A stretch of 64,000 nucleotides of DNA from Mycobacterium szulgai (GCF_002116635.1 NZ_LQPW01000016.1:1-64000); one strand, 5' to 3'; numbered from the stretch's first letter, positions 43,581 to 52,040 are shown. Numbers and translations are program-made. Notes: generated by a model not told the origin, from the letters alone.

Positions 43581-45380
43581 TCACTCCCCAACGGGTGACT
43601 GGGTGGGGGTGTGCAATCTCTCCAGCGTCTTGCCCTTGCCCAGGTACATGTGGACACCGCAGGGCAGACACGGGTCGAAGCTGCGCACGGTGCGCATGAC
43701 ATCGATGCCCTTGAAGTGCTCCCGGTCGTTCTCCTCGAAGATCGGTTGGCCTTGCACCGCATCCTCGTAGGGGCCCGGTGTGCCGTAGCTGTCACGTGGG
43801 TTGGCGTTCCACGGCGTCGGTGGGTACGGGTGATAGTTGGCGATCTTGCCGTCCCGGATCACCAAGTGGTGGCTTAGCACACCGCGCACCGCCTCGGTGA
43901 AGCCGCACCCGATGGCCTCGTCGGGCACCTCGAACTTCTCCCATGTCTTGGTACGGCCTGCGCGTATTTCCGCTAACGCCTTCTCGGCGAAATGCAGCGC
44001 GCATGCGGCCGCATAGGCCTGGAAGTAGGTCCGTGCCCGGTCGCGCTCGATGGTGTTGCTGCCGTACTTGGGAACCTTCCACTCGAATTCGACGGGGCCC
44101 TTCAATGCGGTCTTGGGCAGGTTGATCTTCACGCTGTTACCGGTCGCCTTGACGTAGCCGATGTCGACCAGGCCGGCCAGCGCGGTCGACCACAGTCGCG
44201 CCAGCGGCCCGCCGCCGGTGTCCAGCGCCAGGTGATCCTTGCCGTCGAACCAGCGGGGCGACATCACCCAGCTATACTTGCCGCCGTCCAATTCGCGCTT
44301 CTGCGGGTGCGGGTTGGTGTGCTGGTTCCACGGGTGGCGACGGTCCACCTTATTGCCGAGCGGATCGGTCTTGACGAACATCTCCTGGTCGGTCCAGTCG
44401 TCGTAATACGAACTGCCCAACAGGATTCGGATGCCAAGGTTGATGTCGACCAGCGAATGGGTGACCAGCTTGCCGTCGACCACCACACCCGGGGTGACGA
44501 ACATCGCGTTGCCCCAGCGCTCCATGTCCTTGTACTCGAAGTTGCACACCTCGGGATCCTGGAAGGACCCCCAGCAGCCGAGCAGCGTACGGCGCAGGCC
44601 TACCTTCTCGTAGCCGGGAATCGCTTCGTAGAAGAAGTCGAACAAGTCGTCGTGCATCGGGACGACCTTCTTCATGAACTCGACGTAGCGCATGAGCCGC
44701 GTCATGTAGTCGGTCATCAACTGAACGGTCGCTACGGTGCCGACCCCGCCCGGATACAGGGTGGACGGGTGTACGTGGCGGCCTTCCATGAGGCAGAACA
44801 TTTCTCGGGTCCAGCGACTGACCGCAAGTGCTTCCCGATAGAACTCGCCGCTGAACGGATTGAGCGAGCGCATGATCTCGGCGATTGTCTTGTACCCGTG
44901 CGCGTCGGCGTGTGGTGCCGCGGTGTTCTCCGCCTTGGCCAACACGCTCGGGTTGGTCTCGGCGACCATCTTCTCGCAGAAGTCCACCCCGACCAGGTTC
45001 TCCTGAAAGATGTTGTGGTCGAACATGTATTCCGCGGCCTCGCCGAGGTTGACGATCCACTCGCCGATATGCGGCGGCTTCACCCCGTAGGCCATGTTCT
45101 GCGCGTAGCAGGAGCAGGTGGCATGGTTGTCGCCGCAGATCCCGCAGATGCGGCTGGTGATGAAGTGCGCGTCGCGGGGATCCTTGCCCTTCATGAAGAT
45201 CGAGTAGCCGCGGAAGATCGACGACGTGCTGTGACACTCGACGACTTCCCGGTTCTCGAAATCGATCTTGGTGTAGATGCCGAGGCTGCCCACGATCCGG
45301 GTGATCGGATCCCAGGCCATTTCGACGAGCTGGCCGGGTTCGCGCTTTGCGGTGGTCGGCTCGGGAACGATAGTTGTCAT
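43581..45380 (-). CDS. hhyL: Group 1h [NiFe]-hydrogenase large subunit HhyL
   Basis: HhyL carries the nickel-iron site that oxidises H2. The 599-aa protein has the N-terminal ligand motif SRICGICGDNHATCSCYAQN (Cys79 and Cys82 by count) and the C-terminal DPCLPCGVH (Cys571 and Cys574). These sequences are those of the high-affinity actinobacterial group 1h (old group 5) enzymes that use atmospheric H2, not of group 2a. After GVH a 22-residue tail (MYLGKGKTLERLHTPTQ to the end) should be cut off by the protease encoded at 39.5 kb. The ATG at 45380 is 50 bases after hhyS. Confidence 0.97.
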   Translation of the reverse strand: MTTIVPEPTTAKREPGQLVEMAWDPITRIVGSLGIYTKIDFENREVVECHSTSSIFRGYSIFMKGKDPRDAHFITSRICGICGDNHATCSCYAQNMAYGVKPPHIGEWIVNLGEAAEYMFDHNIFQENLVGVDFCEKMVAETNPSVLAKAENTAAPHADAHGYKTIAEIMRSLNPFSGEFYREALAVSRWTREMFCLMEGRHVHPSTLYPGGVGTVATVQLMTDYMTRLMRYVEFMKKVVPMHDDLFDFFYEAIPGYEKVGLRRTLLGCWGSFQDPEVCNFEYKDMERWGNAMFVTPGVVVDGKLVTHSLVDINLGIRILLGSSYYDDWTDQEMFVKTDPLGNKVDRRHPWNQHTNPHPQKRELDGGKYSWVMSPRWFDGKDHLALDTGGGPLARLWSTALAGLVDIGYVKATGNSVKINLPKTALKGPVEFEWKVPKYGSNTIERDRARTYFQAYAAACALHFAEKALAEIRAGRTKTWEKFEVPDEAIGCGFTEAVRGVLSHHLVIRDGKIANYHPYPPTPWNANPRDSYGTPGPYEDAVQGQPIFEENDREHFKGIDVMRTVRSFDPCLPCGVHMYLGKGKTLERLHTPTQSPVGE

Positions 45381-45430
45381 GGAAATATCTCCGTCTTGAG
45401 CTGAGTGAAGTGCCGCGAGCTACCGCGTAC

Positions 45431-46486
45431 TCACCAGGTTCGGCGCGCCCCGGTGGTCAGTTGGGTGCCCTTGTGGCGCCAACGCGGTTCCTTGTCGAGG
45501 GTGTTCTCGGTGATGCCACGCAGACTGCGGATGACCGTCCCGTACAGGCCCGACGCTGTGCTGGATAGCTTGCCGCCCGGCGGCTCGTCCATGAACGGCA
45601 TGAACTTGTCGGGGAAGCCCGGCATGGTGCATCCGATGCAGATCCCGCCGACGTTGGGGCAGCCGCCGATGCCGTTGATCCACCCGCGCTTGGGCACGTT
45701 GCACTTCACCACGGGTCCCCAACAGCCAAGCTTCACAATGCATTTCGGTGATCCGTACTCGGTGGCGAAATCGCCCTGCTCGTAGTAGCCGGCCCGGTCA
45801 CAACCCTCGTGCACGGTATTGCCGAAGAGCCACTTGGGGCGCAGTGCGTCGTCGAGTGGGATCATCGGCGCCTGGCCGGTGGCCATGTAAAGCAGGTAGG
45901 TGAGCGTCTCGGCCAGGTTGTCGGGATGGATCGGGCAGCCGGGAACGCAGACGATCGGGATGCCGGCCTTACTCTTCCACTCCCACCCGAGATAGTCGGG
46001 GACACCCATCGCTCCGGTCGGGTTGCCGGCCATGGCGTGAATGCCGCCGTATGTCGCGCAGGTTCCCACGGCGACTATCGCGGTGGCCTTGGGCCCCAGC
46101 CGGTCGAGCCATTCACTGGTCGTCATCGGCTGGCCGGTTGCCGGGTCGTTGCCGAAGCCGCACCAATACCCCTCGTCTTTGATCTTCTCGTTGGGAATCG
46201 ACCCCTCGACGACAAGCACAAACGGGTCCAATTCACCACGGTCGGCTCTGAAGAACCAGGCGAGGAAATCGTCGGCACCCCCGCTGGGTCCGCACTCGAA
46301 ATCGATCAACGGCCAGTGGACGGCGACCTGCGGAAGGCCGGGAAGCGCGCCAAGCGCAATCTCCTCGACGCTGGGCTGGGTGGCGGCAGTCAACGCTACC
46401 GAATCGCCATCACAACTGAGACCTGCATTGATCCATAGAACGTGGATCAACGTTTCTTCTGCTTTGACTGCTGCTTCCGTAGGCAT
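45431..46486 (-). CDS. hhyS: Group 1h [NiFe]-hydrogenase small subunit HhyS
   Basis: HhyS carries three iron-sulfur clusters from the active site to the acceptor. The 351-aa protein has WINAGLSCDGDSVALT at the proximal site, where Asp28 takes the place of the second Cys of CxxC. Other ligands are in VGTCATYGG, CVPGCPIHP, HEGCDRAGYYEQG, KLGCWGPVVKCNVP and GGCPNVGGICIGCTMPGFPDKF. A 3-Cys-1-Asp proximal cluster is known for oxygen-insensitive group 1h enzymes such as that of Ralstonia eutropha. No Tat signal is present, in contrast to periplasmic group 1 enzymes. ATG at 46486. Confidence 0.97.
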   Translation of the reverse strand: MPTEAAVKAEETLIHVLWINAGLSCDGDSVALTAATQPSVEEIALGALPGLPQVAVHWPLIDFECGPSGGADDFLAWFFRADRGELDPFVLVVEGSIPNEKIKDEGYWCGFGNDPATGQPMTTSEWLDRLGPKATAIVAVGTCATYGGIHAMAGNPTGAMGVPDYLGWEWKSKAGIPIVCVPGCPIHPDNLAETLTYLLYMATGQAPMIPLDDALRPKWLFGNTVHEGCDRAGYYEQGDFATEYGSPKCIVKLGCWGPVVKCNVPKRGWINGIGGCPNVGGICIGCTMPGFPDKFMPFMDEPPGGKLSSTASGLYGTVIRSLRGITENTLDKEPRWRHKGTQLTTGARRTW

Positions 46487-46567
46487 GCTGCAGCTTTCCG
46501 GGGCCGGGCTGGCGTCCCCTGCACCGCCGGAGTCGACCGTCGGCCCACTTGCGCGGCGCTGTTTTTG

Positions 46568-46596
46568 GGTCTACCCCCGCTACCCGGTGTTGTCAA
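46568..46596 (-). promoter_or_regulatory. Candidate promoter of hhyS
   Basis: On the minus strand TTGACA (46591-46596) is followed after 17 bases by TAGACC (46568-46573). The -35 is perfect and the -10 weak. It would start the mRNA about 75 bases before the hhyS ATG. The Nur-type box lies 28 bases upstream of the -35. Confidence 0.5.
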
Positions 46597-46624
46597 CGTT
46601 TCGCGGTTGGCGCCTAGCCCTTGA

Positions 46625-46639
46625 TGCAAGCGATTTGCA
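46625..46639. promoter_or_regulatory. Nur-type box upstream of hhyS
   Basis: TGCAAGCGATTTGCA is a perfect TGCAA-N5-TTGCA, 38 bases after the hypB stop and 138 bases before the hhyS start. Its place upstream of the -35 fits activation or long-range control better than blocking of RNA polymerase. Confidence 0.7.
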
Positions 46640-46677
46640 AGTGCCTGGCCCGCAAGTGAAATCGATGAGCGACGGGT

Positions 46678-47448
46678 TCAGCAGACCGGGCCCGCGGCGA
46701 ACCGGCGCAGCCAGCCGAACCAGGCGTCCATGCCGGCTCCGGTGCGCGCGCTGACCGGCAGGATGGTGGCGGCCGCGTTGACCTCGCGGACGTGTGCGAT
46801 ATACGCGTCGACATCGGCATCCAGATAGGGCACCAGGTCGATCTTGTTGAGCAGCACCAAATCCACCGAGCGGAACATCACCGGGTATTTCAGGGGCTTG
46901 TCCTCACCCTCGGTCACGGAGTAGACCATCGCCTTGGCGTGCTCGCCGACGTCGAATTCGGCCGGGCAGACCAGATTGCCGACGTTTTCGATGATCACCA
47001 AATCCAGGCCGGGCAAGTCCAGGCCGGGCAGGGCACGGTTGACCATGGGCGCGTCCAGGTGGCACTCGCCGCCAAATCCGTTGCTGGTGTTCAGCAGTGA
47101 CACCTGGGCGCCGCGACCGGCGAGCTTGGCGGCATCCAGGTCGGTGGCGATGTCGCCCTCGATGACGCCGATGGCGAGCTCTGCGGCGAGTTCGTCGAGG
47201 GTGGCTTGCAACACCGTCGTTTTGCCCGATCCCGGTGAGCTCATCAGGTTGAGCGCGCGGATGCCGTTGCTGTCGAATGCGGCCCGGTTGAAATCGGCAC
47301 GCGCATCGTTTTCGGCGAAGATGTCTTCGAGTACATCGATTCGCTGGGCTCCGGTCTGGTAACCGCTGTGGTCACCATGCTCGTGCTCGTGATCCGCGTG
47401 CTCGTGGGTGTGCACAGTTCCGTCGTCGTGCCGGTGAAACCTGCCCAT
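46678..47448 (-). CDS. hypB: Nickel-binding GTPase HypB
   Basis: HypB, with HypA, delivers nickel to the hydrogenase large subunit. The 256-aa protein has a His-rich N-terminus (HRHDDGTVHTHEHADHEHEH, 10 or more His in 30 residues) that can store nickel, the P-loop LMSSPGSGKTTVL, VIEGDIATDLDA, the switch region ENVGNLVCPAEFDVG with the metal-binding Cys, and LLNKIDLVPY. It starts at ATG 47448, 12 bases after hypA. Confidence 0.96.
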   Translation of the reverse strand: MGRFHRHDDGTVHTHEHADHEHEHGDHSGYQTGAQRIDVLEDIFAENDARADFNRAAFDSNGIRALNLMSSPGSGKTTVLQATLDELAAELAIGVIEGDIATDLDAAKLAGRGAQVSLLNTSNGFGGECHLDAPMVNRALPGLDLPGLDLVIIENVGNLVCPAEFDVGEHAKAMVYSVTEGEDKPLKYPVMFRSVDLVLLNKIDLVPYLDADVDAYIAHVREVNAAATILPVSARTGAGMDAWFGWLRRFAAGPVC

Positions 47449-47460
47449 TGCGAAGACCTT

Positions 47461-47796
47461 TCACGAGACGTCGAGTGAGGTCACCAGGAACTCGTTGCCG
47501 TGCAGCACCTCGACGTCGGCGCTGTCGCAACGCGGGCACCAGATTGACCAGGCCGAAGTGATCTCCGATGTTGCGCCGCAGGCGCGGCACCGCACCTCGG
47601 CGGTGATGCATTCCAGTTCCAGCTCGGCGTCCGGCATGTCCGCCGAGTCGCGGACCAGCGTCCAGCAGAACGACAGCGACTCTGGAACCACCTGCCGAAG
47701 CGCGCCGACTCGGACCCGGACGACGTCGACGTGGCGCCCGTCGGCGTGCGTTTTGACCAGGCCGGCGATCGCTTCACACAACGCGAGTTCATGCAT
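47461..47796 (-). CDS. hypA: Nickel metallochaperone HypA
   Basis: The 111-aa protein begins MHELALCEAIAGLV, with the N-terminal MHE that binds nickel. The zinc site has two CxxC pairs: VRCRACGATSEI and IWCPRCDSADVEV. It is 88 bases downstream of nicT on the same strand and directly precedes hypB, so nickel uptake and insertion genes are side by side. The frame is open upstream, but without a good start. Confidence 0.95.
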   Translation of the reverse strand: MHELALCEAIAGLVKTHADGRHVDVVRVRVGALRQVVPESLSFCWTLVRDSADMPDAELELECITAEVRCRACGATSEITSAWSIWCPRCDSADVEVLHGNEFLVTSLDVS

Positions 47797-47884
47797 CGCC
47801 TGGCCGAGACCCTGGGCAACCCATGAGCCTGTTCTACACCGCCGCGCGGCCAGGTTCCACAATGTTGGCTTGAGCCGTTGCGCC

Positions 47885-49009
47885 TCAGCTTGTTTCGCTG
47901 GCCGGGGTCCACCGCTCTTCGATACGGCCGTAGCGCCACACCAGTACCGCGATAGCCCAGGCGGCGACGAACATCGCGACCACGACGAAGCCGACGGCGT
48001 TGAGGTTCAGCCCGCCCAGCCAGTCCCAGAACGGGCCGCGCCAGCCGAACTGGTCGGCGAACAGGCCGAGCAGTTCGACGGTGCCGATCAACAGTGCGAC
48101 TGCCACCGAGAGTCCGGTGATGGTGATGTTGTAGTAGATCTTGCGCACCGGGTTGGAAAACGCCCAGCCGTAGGCGAAGTTCATGAACGAGCCATCAATG
48201 GTGTCCAACAAGCACATCCCGGCGGTGAACAGCACCGGCAGGCACAGAATGGCGTACCACGGCAGCCCGGCGGCCGCGCTGGTGCCGGCCAGGACCAACA
48301 GCGCGATTTCGGTGGCGGTGTCGAATCCGAGGCCGAACAGCAGTCCCACCGGATACATGTGCCAGGACTTGGTGATCGACTTGGTGAACCGGCCGAGAAA
48401 CCTATTGATAAGCCCTCGGTTTTCCAGCTGTTGCTCGAGTTCCGCTTCATTGAAATCACCACGGCGCAGCCGCGCGAACACCCGCAGAATTCCGGCCAGG
48501 ACGATGACGTTGAGGATGGCGATCAGATACAGGAACAGGCCCGAGACGCTGGTGCCGATCAGTCCGGTGTAGCGGTGCAGCGTCGAGGAATCGTCTTCGA
48601 CCGGGCCGGCGAGGGCTTTGAGCCCGGTCGTCAGCAGCACCGCCAAAGCGAAAACCACTGTGGAGTGACCCAGGGAGAAAAAGAAGCCGACGGCAAGCGG
48701 GCGCTGCCCGTCGCTCATCAGCTTGCGGGTGGTGTTGTCGATGGCCGCGATGTGGTCGGCGTCGAATGCGTGTCGCAAGCCCAGGGTGTAGGCGGTAACC
48801 CCGACACCGATGCCGAATGCCTTGCCGCCCAAGCTGAGCCGCGCCGGATCCACGACGCAGACCAGGGTGATCCAGCCGATGAGATGTAAGGCGACGATCA
48901 CCGCCAGCATCGATCCCAGGCGCCACCACTCCGCCGTCGACAAGGTGCTGCGCAGCTTCGACCATCGTGACCGGCCAGTGAGGGCACTGGTCGACTTCAC
49001 CGCGGGCAC
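47885..49009 (-). CDS. nicT: Nickel/cobalt permease NicT (NiCoT family)
   Basis: NicT imports nickel across the plasma membrane. The 374-aa protein has about eight membrane segments and the NiCoT signature RHAFDADHIAAIDNTTRK (HX4DH) in helix II, followed by LGHSTVVF, LGFDTATEIALLVLAG and GMCLLDTIDGSFMNFAYGWAF. It matches Rv2856 closely as I recall. The GTG at 49009 gives nearly the M. tuberculosis length; a GTG at 49000 is an alternative. A Nur-type box lies 31 bases upstream and the fur gene is divergent. It is the first gene of the minus-strand hydrogenase run. Confidence 0.95.
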   Translation of the reverse strand: MPAVKSTSALTGRSRWSKLRSTLSTAEWWRLGSMLAVIVALHLIGWITLVCVVDPARLSLGGKAFGIGVGVTAYTLGLRHAFDADHIAAIDNTTRKLMSDGQRPLAVGFFFSLGHSTVVFALAVLLTTGLKALAGPVEDDSSTLHRYTGLIGTSVSGLFLYLIAILNVIVLAGILRVFARLRRGDFNEAELEQQLENRGLINRFLGRFTKSITKSWHMYPVGLLFGLGFDTATEIALLVLAGTSAAAGLPWYAILCLPVLFTAGMCLLDTIDGSFMNFAYGWAFSNPVRKIYYNITITGLSVAVALLIGTVELLGLFADQFGWRGPFWDWLGGLNLNAVGFVVVAMFVAAWAIAVLVWRYGRIEERWTPASETS

Positions 49010-49040
49010 CCATCGACTGTAAGTACTGTGTTGAGATGGA

Positions 49041-49055
49041 TGCAAATTACTTGCA
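49041..49055. promoter_or_regulatory. Nur-type box between nicT and the fur-family gene
   Basis: TGCAAATTACTTGCA is a perfect TGCAA-N5-TTGCA. It lies 31 bases before the nicT GTG and overlaps where the -35 of nicT would be (TTGCAT, then TACTTA 14 bases later). It is 3 bases before the first possible ATG of the fur gene, which argues that fur starts further in. Confidence 0.75.
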
Positions 49056-49121
49056 GGAATGCCGACGGGCGGGTGTGCGCATTCGTTGGCAATCGCGCCC
49101 GCGTGGCGCGACACTGAACAG

Positions 49122-49655
49122 GTGACAGCCAAGCCGTCCGGCGTAGAGCCGGCGGTCGCCGAACGAATCGGCGAATTCCTGCGCGCCAGGGGCCTGCGCC
49201 GGATGACATCGCGGATCCAGGTTCTGGCGGTGCTGGAGCCGGTCAGCGGCCACCTTTCGGTGGCCGATATCCATCACCGGCTCGCCACCCGCCTGCCGCC
49301 GGGCGCCCAACCGCCCGACCTGGCGACCATCTATCGCACGGTGACCACCCTGGTGGCGCAGGGGGTGTTGCACGCGTTGACCCTCGACGGCGGGGTCACC
49401 ACCTATGGTCTGGCCACCGCCCCGCACCATCACGCGGTATGCAACCAGTGCGGCGCGATCATCGAAGTGCCCGCGCGCCAGCTCAGCTCCGCGCTGCAGC
49501 ATGCGATGGCCGGCAGTTCCTTCGCGCTGTCCGAGCGTGCCGGCCTGACGCTGCGCGGCCTGTGCCCGGTCTGCCAGGACATCGTGCAGGATCTCGACGA
49601 CCCGACCGATCCGCGCCCGCCCAAGCGGCGGGATCCGCGACAGCGCCGGCGCTGA
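49122..49655 (+). CDS. Fur-family metalloregulator, probable nickel sensor (Nur-like)
   Basis: The 177-aa protein has the Fur winged helix (about 10-90): AERIGEFLRARGLRRMTSRIQVLAVLEPVSGHLSVADIHHRL, then PDLATIYRTVTTLVAQGVL, the recognition helix. The metal region has TTYGLATAPHHHAVCNQCGAIIEV and a second pair LCPVCQDIV, giving two CxxC zinc sites and a His triplet. The start is taken at GTG 49122; ATG 49059 would overlap the operator and add 21 residues without Fur similarity. Its place next to nicT and the hydrogenase suggests nickel, though Zur or Fur-type metals are not excluded. M. tuberculosis seems to have no such gene at this site. Confidence 0.85.
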   Translation: MTAKPSGVEPAVAERIGEFLRARGLRRMTSRIQVLAVLEPVSGHLSVADIHHRLATRLPPGAQPPDLATIYRTVTTLVAQGVLHALTLDGGVTTYGLATAPHHHAVCNQCGAIIEVPARQLSSALQHAMAGSSFALSERAGLTLRGLCPVCQDIVQDLDDPTDPRPPKRRDPRQRRR

Positions 49656-49657
49656 GT

Positions 49658-51037
49658 TCAGTGCAGACCCAGTAGCGCGTTTTCGACCACTTCGGACAGC
49701 GCCGGATGAATCCAGTACTGGCCGCGGGCCATTTCGTGCGCGGTCAGCCCGAAGCTCATCGCCTGGATCAACGGCTGGATGATCGACGAGGCCTGGAAGC
49801 CCGCGATGTGTGCGCCGAGCAGTCGCCCGGTCCCGCGTTCGGCGACGAGCTTGACGATTCCGGTGGTGTCCTCCATGGCCCAGCCGAAGGCGACGTCACC
49901 GTAATCCTGGATTTTCACCGATATGTCGAATCCCTGTGCCAGCGCTTCGTTTTCGGTCAATCCGACGGTGGCCAGCTGCGGATCGGTGAACACCGCCGAC
50001 GGTACGAAGCGGTGATCGGTGACCGCCATCGATGAGGTTTCGTCCCAGTCGCAGAGCAGATTTCTTTGCACCACCCGCGCTTCGTGATTGGCGACATGCT
50101 TGAGCTGATACGGCGACGAGACGTCGCCGAGCGCGAAAACCCCACGGGCTGAGGTGCGTTGGTATTCGTCGACCACCACCCGGCCGTCTTCGACGTCGAC
50201 ACCGGCCTGCTCGGCGTCCAGCAGGTCGGCGTTCGACACCCGCCCGGTGGCGACCAGTAGCAGGTCCGCGTCGAGGGTGGAGCCGTCGTCGAGGTCGAGA
50301 CTGACCCCCGAGCCCCGGTTTCGGCCGGCTACGACATTGCGCTGGGTACGCAGTTCCCATTTGTTTGCCGCGATGCGGCTGAATCGCTCACAGATGGTGT
50401 GGTCGTATTGGCGCAGCATTGTGCCGCTGCGCATCACAATGGTGACCCGCACGCCGAACGCGGAGAACACGTGCGCGAATTCGGCTGCCACAAAACCACT
50501 TCCAACGATCACGAGGTGCTCGGGCAGCTCCGGTATCCGCATGATGGTGTCGCTGGTGTGGTAGTGGACGCCGCAGTCAAGGATGGCCTGCGGAATGCGC
50601 GGCCGGGAGCCCGCCGCGATCACCACCTGCTCGGCGGTGAACTCAGGCCCGGCCTCGGTCCGCAGCAAGTAACGCCCGTCCGACTGGACCGGCCCGAATC
50701 GGGTGTGGCTGTGGTACACGTCGACGTTGGGTGAGGCGCGGCGATACTGCTCACCGCTGACGCCGATGGGGTCGATTCGTCCGAAGACGCGCGAGACGAC
50801 GTCGGTCCAGCGCACCCCGTCAAGATGTGCGTCAACACCGAAGCGGGCCGCGTCCCGGATCGTCTCGGCGACATCGGCGGCGTAGACGAACATCTTGGTC
50901 GGAATGCAGCCGACGTTGAGGCAGGTGCCGCCGAAAATGCCCTGCTCGCTGATCGCCACCCGCCTATCGGCATAGCGCTCATCCAGAATGCTGTTGCCCG
51001 AACCCGTTCCGATGATCGCGATGTCATAGGTTTCCAT
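49658..51037 (-). CDS. mtr: Mycothione reductase
   Basis: Mtr reduces mycothiol disulfide with NADPH and FAD, keeping the cytosol reduced. The 459-aa flavoprotein has IAIIGTGSGNSILDERY (FAD loop), the redox pair FGGTCLNVGCIPTKMFVYAADVAE (CxxxxC), VIVGSGFVAAEFAHVFSAFGVRVT (NADPH), VFALGDVSSPYQLKHVANHEARV and the C-terminal HPALSEVVENAL with the base His. It converges on fur with a 2-base gap and overlaps nothing upstream; the hydrolase gene ends 4 bases before it starts. Confidence 0.95.
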   Translation of the reverse strand: METYDIAIIGTGSGNSILDERYADRRVAISEQGIFGGTCLNVGCIPTKMFVYAADVAETIRDAARFGVDAHLDGVRWTDVVSRVFGRIDPIGVSGEQYRRASPNVDVYHSHTRFGPVQSDGRYLLRTEAGPEFTAEQVVIAAGSRPRIPQAILDCGVHYHTSDTIMRIPELPEHLVIVGSGFVAAEFAHVFSAFGVRVTIVMRSGTMLRQYDHTICERFSRIAANKWELRTQRNVVAGRNRGSGVSLDLDDGSTLDADLLLVATGRVSNADLLDAEQAGVDVEDGRVVVDEYQRTSARGVFALGDVSSPYQLKHVANHEARVVQRNLLCDWDETSSMAVTDHRFVPSAVFTDPQLATVGLTENEALAQGFDISVKIQDYGDVAFGWAMEDTTGIVKLVAERGTGRLLGAHIAGFQASSIIQPLIQAMSFGLTAHEMARGQYWIHPALSEVVENALLGLH

Positions 51038-51041
51038 GTCG

Positions 51042-52040
51042 TCAGCCTTTCCCCTTGCCCTGGTCGGCGCGAAAGTAGTCGTCCAGCCACTGGTCGAGGT
51101 GCCGGAAGGCTATCTGGCGTGGCTGCGGCAGCGATAAGAACACATCATGTTTGGCGTCGGCCACCGGAACGATAGTGCTGCGGTTGCCGATACAGCCGGC
51201 CCACCGGGCGATCTGGCTGACGTCGAGTACCGCGTCGCCGCGTTGCATCGCCGCCGGATTGGTGCTTTCGCGCACCGTGTGGTCTGAACGCAGGATGAGG
51301 CTGGGTACACCGACGTCGAGCCCGCGATGCAGCCGGGCCTGGCCGCGACGCACGGCATGCAGCCAGCCGAACGTGATGGGGAAGCCGCCCACTGGTTTCC
51401 ATTGCAGGTTGTAGTCGAACTCGCCGCCGTAGTCTCGGTGCAGGCTGGTGCCGTAACCGCCCTCAGCCGGTGCCCGGAGCACTCCCTTGGAACGCAGTCG
51501 CGACAGGGCGGCGATCGTCGCCGACGTCACGCCCATGCGCACAATCGCCGGGCCTTGCAGATCCAGGAATGGACTGTTGAGCACCAGGCCCGCGACGCCG
51601 GCATCCGCGGTCGCGCCGCGCTGGCGTAACCGGTTCAGCCACAGCGACACGATCAGCCCGCCCGCCGAGTGGCCGTATACCAAGACCCTGGCCGAAGGGT
51701 TCTGTTCGGCGATGACCGACAGCGCGCGTTCGAGTTCGGCGTCGTAGTAGGCGAGGTCGGTGGTGAAGTGCGGGCTGTGGCCGGGTTGCCGAGAGCGTCC
51801 GCACTTGCGCAGGTCCAACGCATAGAAGCTGAACCCGCGGCCGGCGAAGTGATCGGCCACTTCGGTGTGGAAGAAGTAGTCGGTATAGCCATGCACCGCT
51901 AGGACTGCATGATCGGCGCCGGTGGTGTCCCCGCGGCGGATCAGGGTTGCGGCTATCTCGCCTTCGCCATCGGGATCAAGGCCGAGCGGGATGGTGCGCT
52001 GCCAATAACCGGGCAGGACGTCGGGCATCCAGCCTGTCAC
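51042..52040 (-). CDS. Alpha/beta hydrolase, lysophospholipase-like (Rv2854 orthologue)
   Basis: The 332-aa protein is a serine-hydrolase-type protein: DHAVLAVHGYTDYFFHTEVADHF (oxyanion region HGYTD), DLRKCGRSRQPGHSPHF and the nucleophile elbow VLVYGHSAGGLIVSLW. The Asp may be in PSLILRSDHTVRE and the His in VADAKHDVFLSLP. No signal peptide is evident. It lies in tandem with mtr on the minus strand, probably cotranscribed. The substrate is unknown. Confidence 0.88.
   Translation of the reverse strand: MTGWMPDVLPGYWQRTIPLGLDPDGEGEIAATLIRRGDTTGADHAVLAVHGYTDYFFHTEVADHFAGRGFSFYALDLRKCGRSRQPGHSPHFTTDLAYYDAELERALSVIAEQNPSARVLVYGHSAGGLIVSLWLNRLRQRGATADAGVAGLVLNSPFLDLQGPAIVRMGVTSATIAALSRLRSKGVLRAPAEGGYGTSLHRDYGGEFDYNLQWKPVGGFPITFGWLHAVRRGQARLHRGLDVGVPSLILRSDHTVRESTNPAAMQRGDAVLDVSQIARWAGCIGNRSTIVPVADAKHDVFLSLPQPRQIAFRHLDQWLDDYFRADQGKGKG

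Noticed and set aside
43992..45404. 470-residue plus-strand frame opposite hhyL
   Set aside because: Antisense to a certain hydrogenase gene; no motif or ribosome site.
43581..46486. Assignment of the hydrogenase to group 2a (Huc)
   Set aside because: The RICGICGDNHATCS and DPCLPCGVH motifs and the Asp at the proximal cluster fit group 1h.
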